Shown: positions 44,994 through 54,930 of the stretch, in pieces | Layout of the letters: each line of letters starts with the position of its first letter | How positions within the stretch are numbered: the first letter of the stretch is position 1 | Assembly: GCA_020055645.1 (NCBI GenBank) | Contig: CM034546.1 | Span: forward strand, 128,113,875-128,177,874 | Origin: Tomocerus qinae | Lineage: Eukaryota > Arthropoda > Collembola > Entomobryomorpha > Tomoceridae | Direction: 5' to 3' | DNA length: 64,000 nucleotides | Notes under the pieces: generated by a model | Seen by the model: the letters and a program-made list of their open reading frames with translations, nothing else | What the model was told of the DNA's origin: nothing | The model's database searches: none | Translations under genes and position numbers: made by a program

Positions 44994-46124
44994 ATGAATA
45001 ATATGGAGAAAATCAAAGAAGAATATCATTCTTTGGTGAAACAAAACTTTAAAATCTCTATTGGCGAACTTCTTACGGTGGATAATTTTAGTTTGGAAGA
45101 CAGATGTCTTAAATTCAACCCGCATAAGGAAACAAATTCCATCATACTACCCGCCAAGGAATTTGGGAAAAAATATGGTGTATTATTGTCTAACAAAGAC
45201 CCGTATAATGTTTGTACCGCCTCTTACATGTTTCCAGGTGGTAAATCATCCCGTGTGCTGGACATTTCAAAGCTACTCATTGTGGGCTACTATATCAATG
45301 AAATTTGGGGTCGTGACGTATTTCGACATCTTAGCAGTGAAGAGCAATATAAAGTAAATCAAATTATTCAACGAATGAGTATTAAAGAATTTCCAACCAC
45401 CTTCCTAGAATCAGTACCTCTTCATGGGGTTGAAAGGGCAAATTTAGAGGTATTAGGGGCTATAAGAAACAACATGTCAACAGAATGGTTTGAGTCGTTT
45501 TATGAACTTTGGACACAATTTATTGAAATCACTCATAGAGATAACAATTCGAAATCTCATTCAGTGGAGGAATACTTAGAACTTCGTTGCCATTACTCCG
45601 GAGCAAAATTTATGCATAAATTGGTAGAATATTCACTTGGCGAATGCATTGATTGGAATTGGCTAAAACTACTGGGGCTACACGAGGGTGTCACAAGTAT
45701 ATCAATTTTCCTAGAAAATATTAACGGTCTTATGAATGATTTTTTCTCGTTTGAAAAAGAAGTTATTGATTTGAACGCTGAATCAAATCTACTTATGGTG
45801 GTGGCTTTAAATAATCCTTCCTTCACTTTAATAGACACAATTAATGCATCTGCAATATTAATCTTATCTGAGATTATAATTAAAGATTATCTGGAGCAAT
45901 ATGAAACTACCAGGGCTGACATTATTCATAAACTTTCTCTGGTGTCCAGCAAAAATTCTGAAAACTGTGGCATTCTTACAAGATATTTAAATGGATTGGA
46001 AGACATTATGAAATCTACATGGACTTGGCAAACTTTAGCTAAGAGATACAAACGGAAAAATTCAATTTGGATTGAGACGGAATTGTTTGAAATGAATGTA
46101 AGAAAACATAATTCTAAAAATTAA
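44994..46124 (+). CDS. Microbial-type class I terpene synthase
   Basis: 376 residues in an uninterrupted frame. Evidence: the metal-binding triad NDFFSFEKE (Asn248, Ser252, Glu256) exactly fits the N-D-x-x-S-x-x-x-E motif; YLELRCHYSG (192-202) fits the pyrophosphate-sensor region; WQTLAKRY (345-352) gives the C-terminal Arg-Tyr pair. The length suits bacterial, fungal and social-amoeba type enzymes. The first, Asp-rich motif should lie about 140 residues before the triad; there the sequence reads YYINEIWGRD (99-108), with Asn-Glu in place of Asp-Asp. It would cyclise a prenyl diphosphate such as FPP or GGPP. A donor (AAT|GTAAGA at 46098) and an acceptor (TTTCAG, exon from 46194) would give an alternative C-terminus ending at 46250 (386 residues). 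It sits 28 bases after the LINE tail, so its promoter may be displaced. Confidence 0.85.
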   Translation: MNNMEKIKEEYHSLVKQNFKISIGELLTVDNFSLEDRCLKFNPHKETNSIILPAKEFGKKYGVLLSNKDPYNVCTASYMFPGGKSSRVLDISKLLIVGYYINEIWGRDVFRHLSSEEQYKVNQIIQRMSIKEFPTTFLESVPLHGVERANLEVLGAIRNNMSTEWFESFYELWTQFIEITHRDNNSKSHSVEEYLELRCHYSGAKFMHKLVEYSLGECIDWNWLKLLGLHEGVTSISIFLENINGLMNDFFSFEKEVIDLNAESNLLMVVALNNPSFTLIDTINASAILILSEIIIKDYLEQYETTRADIIHKLSLVSSKNSENCGILTRYLNGLEDIMKSTWTWQTLAKRYKRKNSIWIETELFEMNVRKHNSKN

Positions 46125-46308
46125 CGTTTTCTTAAAAGTTATTATTTCTCAGATTACTGACCTATTTAGTAATTATTCTAATTATTATTTCAGGTTACGC
46201 AAGAAAATCTCAGAATGTCCAAAAATAACATTACCAATGACGATAGATAAAAATGCTAACTGCATTCGGCATTCCAGGCAGTTTGAATTATTTGTGTTGC
46301 TTAGCTGT

Positions 46309-46446
46309 TATGACGTCACACGGTGACAATTTCCCTATTCATCCCCAGGGGCGGAAAAAATTTTCGGTAAATTTATTTCCCATGTTTTTCAAATTTTTTT
46401 CCACCCATGGGGAACCAAAGGGAAAATCGCCGCGTGACGTCACACA
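46309..46446. mobile_element. Short MITE, about 138 bp, with TGACGTCAC ends
   Basis: Termini TGACGTCACACGG and CCGCGTGACGTCACA are inverted. The interior continues as an imperfect palindrome (CCCCAGGGGCGGAAAAAATT pairing with AATTTTTTTCCACCCATGGGG-like sequence). It would fold as a near-complete hairpin. The open frame crossing it (46253-46450) is not a gene. Confidence 0.75.
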
Positions 46447-47220
46447 TTAATAAACAACAAAAAAATTCAAATTACCTAGAATTGCAAGCCTATTTTATAC
46501 TTTTACTAGCCTTGCTACAAGTAACTTGGACTACGCATGGAATGTCTAAAATTGAAGCTCAGTTGGACAGTACAGAATAATTAGTATATTCAGAATGTTT
46601 AAGGTAATGAATCATTGCGTAGAAAAATAAATAATTAACCATTGCAAACGATTTTGGATAGCAATAATATACATGAAGAGTGCTTTTTGTGCATGCATAT
46701 CGGATTTACTAAAATTTTAGTTAGATGCTATCATCAAGTAGCTTACTTTTTCGAATATATTTGTATTCGTCATCATGTCCAGCTTATAAAGGAAAAGTGA
46801 CTTAGGTTGCACTTAGAATAATGAGATTACTTAAGATAAACTATAGTTTAAACATGTTATCCGTGTAGCATTAAACTTTTCAGAATCCATTAAAATAATA
46901 AGCAGAAGTTATCTTCTATAGCTTAATTCCAGACGATACAAAACAAAAGTTTACGTTCTTATACGTATTAAACACATAATACTATTATTATTAGCTAAAG
47001 GCAGTAGTATGTATAAACAACTTCGTTTATTATTCACCTTAAATGGAAATTGCTATTTAGGTCTCGACAGTTTAAAAATATCAAAACAAAATGTATGGTA
47101 AATGGTATTCCTCAACTCCACGTAAGCTTTAAAATCTATTATGTAATGTAAATATATACAAAAAATTGCTTTGGCCATTCTCTTTGGTCAAAGCTTATAA
47201 AACTAATATTATAAAGCTAT
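46447..47220. other. Spacer before receptor 8
   Basis: Non-coding AT-rich sequence. The part from about 46900 resembles the flank before receptor 9 (48950 onward; for example GCTATTTAGGTCT at 47053 and 49090), consistent with tandem duplication of genes with their upstream DNA. Confidence 0.5.
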
Positions 47221-47252
47221 ACTTAAATAACATTTTTCCATTTAAAGTCAGT
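47211..47252 (+). promoter_or_regulatory. Candidate core promoter of receptor 8
   Basis: TATAAAGCTATACTTAAATA followed by AAAGTCAGT with the initiator at 47248-47252, about 270 bp before the ATG. The arrangement is nearly identical before receptor 9. Confidence 0.5.
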
Positions 47253-47520
47253 CTGATTCCTAAATTGACTCAGGATTAACGTTCCTATAGCATAAATAAA
47301 TGAGCAATAATGCGTCTAACGTGACTAATACTAATAATTAACAACCTTTTCAAAGTATATCGCTATAAATTAAATCTTTAGATTAAACAACTGTTAAATC
47401 TAGTTCAAAAAATCAATAAACCACACCCCGTGTAGTAATAAAACTTTATAAGCAAATTCTGATCCACGTTGAGCTTTGTTGAAGTCTTTTTTTACTAAAT
47501 TGTTGATTGCGATTGAGACA

Positions 47521-48785
47521 ATGTTGCCAAAACTATCAATAACAGCTTTACATCTTTGCTGCACAGTGATTCATCATCTTAAACTATTTCCTTTGGAATT
47601 TAACCGGAAAACAGTGACTTTAAAATACAGTAATTCAAAATTAAAATTATTTAGTGCAGTGATGTTTACATGCATAAACTGTGGAGGGGTAATACTCTAC
47701 ACGGGAATTTTACTCAAAAATTTATATCAGCCTGATCCCATGATGAACGTTCGGAGAATAATTTTTTTAATTTTGTTCGACTTGGTAATGTTTTTGGCTT
47801 TAATATTATCCTACTTCATTTTATTCGATTTGAAATATGCGATTGAGCTCATCAACTCATACATCCAGATTGACTCTTCGTTTGAAAGTAACATCTCAAT
47901 ATTTTTATTCTTAAAACTCATTTCAAACAAATATCAAACAAATATCTAAACACAGTAAATAATATTGTTTCAGAAATTTTTCCAAAATGGAAAAGGGAGA
48001 AAAAATTTGACTTGACTGGAATATTTCTTTGTGCGCTGACACCCATATTTCCATTTTTGAATACCGTTATGGGCTTTCTTTGCATTTATCACCCGGACAA
48101 TCCTTTATATATTGTTGCTCATCGGATTCTTCCTATTGATCTAGCCGAACATCCCGGGGTGCAATTTACTATATTTGCCTTTGCCTATTCAATAGCAACA
48201 TTTGCTTTCTATTCATTACTAAGTGTACTGATTTTTACTATCACTTATGTTACTCTAACCAAAGATTGGATGTTTTTCTTAACAACATACGTTTCTAATA
48301 CTGATGACTCGTACTTCGAATTAAGACCCGCTCTGCTTAGAGATATCAAACCCTTGATGCGCAAAACGGTCACAATGCTGAGATTGGTAAATATTTATTA
48401 CAACCAAATCATATCCAAAACAGCACCAATTTCCATCGGAATTATTCTCGCTATTCACGTAATTTCTGGATTCTCCGTGATTTGTTTGTTTGAGATTGTC
48501 GGAATGCCCTACTATGTCCTATTCCCATCATTAAATATTTTCTTTTTTGTGGCGGAAATTGTTTTATTTAATTCTGCTGCCCAAATCCTATATTTATCCC
48601 ACCAATTCTCCCACCAATGGTACATCAATGGGGATATGTACATGAGAAAATGGATGAAGGGTCGTCGTCATTTGAGTATTGAAATTGGACCGTATTTTAT
48701 AGTTACAAGATCAACACTGTTGACCTTTATGTCATTACTTATAGGTCACACCATCAATCTTATTTTAGGTATAAACTTAAAATAA
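47521..48785 (+). CDS. Receptor 8: GR-like receptor (subfamily 2)
   Basis: Exons 47521-47887 and 47974-48785, 86-bp phase-1 intron, 392 residues. ATG is the first in-frame start; GATCCACGTTGAGC lies 60 bp upstream. It differs from receptors 2, 4 and 5 by FPKWKREKKFDLTG at the start of exon 2, FLTTYVSNTDDSYFELRP in the loop before span 5, and a C-terminal Lys. The Met in RKWMKGRRHLSIEIGPYF is unusual within the array. Closest to receptor 9. Confidence 0.88.
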
Positions 48786-49240
48786 ATGTCAATCAACAAC
48801 TTCAAAGTAAATGAATTAGCCTTGTTGATTATGAATCAAACCGTGTTCGTGTGAAAATGTTAACCACACAAACAAACTAAACCTTTAGAAGCAATAAAAT
48901 TATTTATACGCTGAAAATAATATGGAGATGTTATCTTACTTCCATAACTTAATTCCAGATGCCATAAAACAGGAGCCGTTGTTTACTACTTCTAGTTCTT
49001 ATGCATATTGAACACAACATTATTTGCTATCAAGCCAGTAGTCTGCAAAAACAACTTTGTTTATTTCTTACCTTATTACAAGGAAATTGCTATTTAGGTC
49101 TGGACTGTAATATTATGACAAAATTTAACCTTAATGGCATTCCTCATTTCTTCGTAAGCTATAAAGGCTAATATGTAATTTAAATATACAATAAATTGTT
49201 TTCTCCATTCCCTTTGGCCCCTATCTTAAAACTATTATTA
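48786..49240. other. Spacer between receptors 8 and 9
   Basis: A short non-coding spacer, homologous to the region before receptor 8. Confidence 0.5.
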
Positions 49241-49243
49241 TAA

Positions 49244-49281
49244 AGCTATACTTAAATAACATTTCTTCATTTCAAGTCAGT
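49244..49281 (+). promoter_or_regulatory. Candidate core promoter of receptor 9
   Basis: TATAAAGCTATACTTAAATA and initiator TCAGT at 49277-49281, matching receptor 8; the predicted start site is about 147 bp before the ATG. Confidence 0.5.
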
Positions 49282-49425
49282 GTGAGTGATTCCTACATTG
49301 ACTATTAACGTTCCTACAAAATAAGAGTCTACAATTTCAGACATTTCGTGTAATAATACTGTACAAAAATTCTCATTTCTGATCCAAGTTGACCAATCCT
49401 GAAGTATTATTTAATAATTGTAAAA

Positions 49426-50688
49426 ATGTTACCAAAACTAACAATAACAGCTTTGTATCTTTGTTGTACTGTAATTCATCACCTTAAACTTTTCCCTTTG
49501 GAATTCAACCGGAAAAAAATGACTCTAAAATACAGTGACTCGAAATTGAAATTTTTTAATGCTGTAATGTATACATGCATCAACTTGGTAGGTGCCATAC
49601 TCTACACGGGAATATTACTCAAACTTTTATTTCAGCCCGACCCTAAGATGAATGTTCGGCGAATAATATTTTTAATTTTGTACGACTTAGTTTTCTTTTT
49701 AGACATAATGCTGTCCTATTTCATTTTGTTCGAACTCAAGTATTCTATAATCGTCATGAACGCGCTCATCCATGTCGATTCTTCTTTTGAAAGTAAAATA
49801 AACAAAATATTCAAAAAATTCTTAATAAAGATTATTAATTAGATTAATTACTAACAAATGATTATTTATCTCCTTTCAGTGACTTTCCCGAAATGGAAGA
49901 AGGAAAACAAGTTTGATATAATCGGAATGTTTCTTTGTGCAATGCCACCCATGTTTACAGTTTTGAATATAGTTTTGGGCACCTTGTGTATTAATTACCC
50001 GGACAATCCCGTATACATTCTTGTTCATCAGATTCTTCCTCCTGATTTAGTTGATCATCCCTTAATTCAGTTGATTATATTTGCTATCGTGTATGCATTG
50101 GGAACCTTTGCTGTGTATTCATTATTAAGTGTGCTGATTATCGCTATTGTTTATGTTAACCTAATCAAAGATTGGATGTTTTTCCTATCTACATACATTC
50201 CTAATGCTGATAACTCATACTTTGGATTAAAATCCGCACTACATAGAAATATAAAGCCCCTGATGCGCAAAATGGTCACAATGCTGAGATTGATAAATAT
50301 TTATTTCAACCAAATTGTCTCCAAAATATCGCCCATCTTTCTTGGAATCATTTTGGTAGTTCACGTAATTTCTGGATTTGCTATGATTTGTTTGTTTGAG
50401 ATTGTTGGAATGCCTTATTATGTCCTGTTCCCATCTTTAAATATCTTCTTCTTTGTAGCGGAATTTGTTATATTTAATGCTTCTGCCCAAATCCTATATT
50501 TATCCCATCAGTTCTCCATTCAATGGCATATCAACGGGGATATGTACATGAGAAAGTGGCTGAAGGGTCGCCGTCATTTAAGAATTGAAGTTGGTCCGTT
50601 TTTCATACTTTCAAGATCAACGCTGTTGACATTTATGTCTTTACTTATCGGTCACACCATTAACCTAATTTTAGGAATTAACTTATAA
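49426..50688 (+). CDS. Receptor 9: GR-like receptor (subfamily 2)
   Basis: Exons 49426-49792 and 49880-50688, 87-bp phase-1 intron (codon A|TG gives Met, then TFPKW), 391 residues. GATCCAAGTTGA lies 45 bp before the ATG. Distinctive: LLKLLFQPDPKM instead of LLKNLFQ/LYQPDP in the first loop, and LVVHVISGFAMI in span 5. All seven spans and the IEVGPFF / TFMSLLIGHTINL signature are present. Confidence 0.88.
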
Positions 50689-52138
50689 TTTCTCATCCCA
50701 TCTGTATCTAAACGTAAATGTCATCATATACCCCAAGAAATTATATAGATGAATATAATTATAGTCTAACTATCTTGAACATGTCTAAAGGTTTAGTGAT
50801 CAAAAGTATAATTTATGTAGTAATGAAATTTATATATTTAATTAGAATTTGAATTGTAACTACGCACTAAACTTCAACAGTCGCAAAAGTTTATATAGAG
50901 AGCAAACATATAATATAAGAGTATAGCTATAACTGACGGTACGATTATCTTGATACCTATTTATGTTAATATGATTTCCTTTTCTGCTCTATTATTCTTT
51001 TTAGCATTATCTCATACGTAGTACATAACATAATACCAAATACAATCAGTACGGAATATCAGTATTATTTATGTATAAGCAAAGCAATAACTAAAGTATG
51101 TTTTGTGTGTATTTAAATGGTTGGGTGGATTAAAGACTAAAGAGCGAATAAAGATATTATAGCATGGATAACCTGTCAAGTTGATTCTTTTATTTAAACT
51201 TTCATGGGATTTTTAGGGGGACAATTCGTCCTGTAATTTAGTATTCATGCATTAGGTAATTAAAGCTTTTACTTGGATTCATTTCAATTTAAGGTAATTA
51301 ACTTCAAGATAATATACCAAGTAATGTTTAAATTAGGCTCCTTTTATAGCTGAATTAATACACTAACTTAGTAAATAGGTAGGATATGGTTTGGTATGAC
51401 TTAACATGTTTGAATCCCAATTAAAATTGGAATATCACAACATGTTTTCTATCATTATCTAGTTAATACTCGCCAATATTATTCAAAATATATCTAATGG
51501 GCATGAAACTAATTCAGTACACAAATGGTAAATACATATCTATCATAGAATCAAATACTATTATAAGTCTTTTTTTAGGTTTTGTTTTTGTGTTAAACGC
51601 AATTGAAGTAGAAACTACAGGAATAATATAATCGTGTCGACAGCTATTATATTTACATTAGGCACTTTAACCACAGCCAATAATATATTTGCTTTGTGCT
51701 ACTTTAGTTTTAATAAGTTTAATGGCACGATATTTCTAGAAATTGACCTGGGCACATTAATTTAAAAACCTATAGTTTATCCATTTTGTTTATTAAAAAT
51801 GCCTAGCCGCTTTCAATTTATTGAAACATTATAGATTGAAGTGGAGGACTTTTAAAACGAAAGTGGATTGAGTGCTAGTGCAAACGATCATCTACAAGCT
51901 CCAAGTAACCATTGTTCAACTATTCTTTCCATTTTTAGTCATATAATAATTTTAAGGTGCTAAATATTTCTGGTGATTTTGTCCGACAGATTCTATCGCT
52001 TTCAAAAATTATATGTAATTAAATAGCTCAAGCCAATAGAAATTATTCACGTGGGACTTTGGCTAAAAATAAATTCAGTTTATCTAATTTGAACGAAATT
52101 CTATTTTCTGAGAACCCGATCACCTTCAACACAGAAAA
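50689..52138. other. Spacer between receptors 9 and 10
   Basis: A 1.45-kb AT-rich non-coding region. Some phrases, such as TAACCTGTCAAGTT (51168), recur in the receptor 5-6 spacer (about 25970), as expected if blocks 4-7 and 8-11 are paralogous. Confidence 0.5.
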
Positions 52139-53409
52139 ATGTTAACAAAATTGACAATCAAAGCTTTAGAAAATTGTTGCAATATAATCCATAGATTTAG
52201 GCTTTTCCCATTGGAATTTAATTCTCAATCGCTGACACTAATCTACAGTGACTCTAAAGTGAAATTAGTCAACTGCATCCTGTATACATGTATTTATGTG
52301 CTATGCTTCGTAGTCAACACGGGAATTCTGCTCAAAAATTTATTTCAACCAGACCCAGCAATGAACGTTCGAATAATAATATTTTTTATATTGTTCGACT
52401 TGATTTTATGTTTGGCTTTGACATTCTCCTATTTCATTTTATTTCAAATGAAATATGCTATCATCGTTGCTAATGCATACATTCAATTGGATTCCTTGTT
52501 TGACAGTAATGAAAGCATTTTATCTAAATAATAAATATGGACGATAAGAAATGAAATGCAAATTTTTATTTATTTACTATTTCAGGAACTTTCCCGAATT
52601 GGAAAAATTCAAACCGGTATGACACAGTCGGGATATTTCTTTGCGGGATGTCTCTCGTTTTTCCATTGGTCGTACTAATTTTCGGAGCACTCTGCATTTA
52701 TCAGCCAGAAAATCCTGTATATATTGTTTGGCATTTCGTCTTTCCTCAACATCTCGCAGAAAACCCGATGATGCTGTTTGGACTATTCATTGGCGTGATT
52801 TCAATAACGGGGTTTGGTATGTATACATTACTGCTCGGAACAATTGTTGCTGTCATCTACTTGAACATTACTGATGATTGGATGTATTTCGTATCGACTT
52901 TTGTTCCTAATGTCTTATCTAGTGGAGCAAATCCAACTTACTTTGCTTCAAGACCTAAATTAATCCGAAAGATACGGCCACTAATGAGAAAAATGGTCAC
53001 AAAGATGCATTTAGTAAATATTTATTTCAACCAGATAATTTATGTCATTGAACCACTTGGCCTGGGAATCATTCTTGCTATACACATTATTTCCTGTTTT
53101 GTCATGATTAGTATGTTCGGCGTATTCCAAATGCCCTACTACCTTGTATTCCCTTTTTTAAATGTATTCTTTTTTGTTATGGAATTCGTTTTATTTCGTA
53201 CTTCTGCCCAAGTCCTTAATCGGTCTGTAGAATTCTCTCTTAAGTGGCAGATCCAAGGAGAATTGTTTATGAGAAAATGGTTGAAAGCACGTCGCCATTT
53301 AAGAATTGAAATTGGGCCGTTTTTTATAGTTACTAAATCATCATTAACGACCTTTGTATCTTTACATATCTGCCACACCATCAATCTCTTATTAAGTATC
53401 AACTTGTAA
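52139..53409 (+). CDS. Receptor 10: GR-like receptor (subfamily 1)
   Basis: Exons 52139-52505 and 52586-53409, 80-bp phase-1 intron (shortest of the set), 396 residues. Exon 1 ends FDS rather than FES. Exon 2 begins RTFPNWKNSNRYDTVG, so the otherwise constant FPKWKK is altered. The loop before span 5 has a two-residue insertion (LSSGANPTYFASRP). Span 7 reads TTFVSLHICHTINLLL, the most deviant version of the signature. It appears functional. Confidence 0.87.
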
Positions 53410-54930
53410 TGTAATTTTAGTACAGAAATAAGTAGCAGGATGTAATAAGTTATCAATAGCATATCTTTCTACATGTAAGTTGTGTTCAGTTAATAAATCT
53501 GATCGGATTTCAAAGTTGTAATGTGTCGTATTTACTTAGTAACATTGCTTATAATGTTATAATAGCCTTTCTAACTAGATTTATATTGCCTTTGTATTCG
53601 TATCTATTTTATTAAAATTGAAATATTTTAATATTGACGTCATCAATACATTCGCCAGTTATCAATTTAATTATGTTGTCTCCATTTGTAATCCGATAAA
53701 AGGCGCCAGGTGCTATTAAAATTATTGGATTTTAAACCTTACTCTGCTGCCACGAAAACCTCCCCCAAATGGACAATAGAAAACATAGACTCTGGGAGCA
53801 ACCTTATAGAATCATTATTAATTTGCTAGAGAGTTTTAACTGGCTTATGTTTACACGCTCTTAAAAATGATTATAAGAAAAGGAAACCGCAGTTGTATTA
53901 AGCAATAAGGTATTGAATGTATTAAGTGTTCCCTGGAAGCAATTACAGTTAGGACTTAAGTATAAGAAACAAAGCTTATTCTCGGAAACCAAACCTTTAT
54001 AGACTTTCCTATCACAATAAGCTTTGAGCCTAAAGAGGAGGAAATTAACTATAAAAATGGTAATACATATTTAATAATGTACATGTCAAGCAACGGTAAA
54101 AAAATAATAAGCTTCTTACTTGACCCCATTGTCTATGACTCTACCCAGGTTGTTTACTCTGTTCTGTCGGACGGCTCTTCTATGTAGTTTCCATGAATAT
54201 GTTTACCAAACAAACAAAAACGCTAGAAAAATAATAAACATTTTCTCTAAGATGTGTAAGATATTTGCTAATTCACCCACCTTAGTAAGATACAATCCAC
54301 CAGCATTGTTTGGTTTCTTTGTAGCATGTATAATATTTTATCTACAGCAACTGCGTAAATTCTTTAATTGATACTAAAAGGTCAACCTTCTATCTAAAAC
54401 TAAGATTTGGGTTTAATGACAGTTTAGCATGATAACATAAAATAAGCACAATGCGATTATTAATACTGATAGAATTATTGTCATACGGTCTTAAATCCAA
54501 AGCATTTACCGATATATAGTAGTAAACATACACGGTATTACAATTTAAAACCAAAGATCTTCCAGTCGCAGCAAAGTTTAAGGCTCTATAAAAATATTCA
54601 TGCACATACCTAATAACTATCCAAATGGTAATATTGTTTTGGACGAGGTTTGTCCTCAAGCTGAATATGAGAATATTAGAGCAAGGTAAATTCTCATTAA
54701 ACTGAACATGTATTAATTTTAGATAAGTATAATGAGAAAAAGCAGTTTTATAAGCTTTATTATTTACCTACTTCTAAATAGAGCATAAAACGTCGTATAC
54801 ACAATAATTTTAAAGATGACGCATTAAAACTGCTACAAACATTTAACCACAAACATTCAAGCTGTTAGCAATCAAAATTTAAAAAATAATTTCTTTTAAG
54901 TTTTGTTATTTTCTTTTATCGGTTGTAAAA
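53410..54930. other. Spacer between receptors 10 and 11
   Basis: Non-coding. Long stretches are homologous to the receptor 11-12 spacer (for example CCAGGTGCTATTAAAATTAT near 53706 versus 57231, and CTGTTCTGTCGGACGGCTCTTC near 54160 versus 57650). The small frame at 54120-54371 has no family signature. Confidence 0.6.

Noticed and set aside
46253-46450. Small protein downstream of the terpene synthase
   Set aside because: The frame crosses a palindromic MITE and has no protein features.
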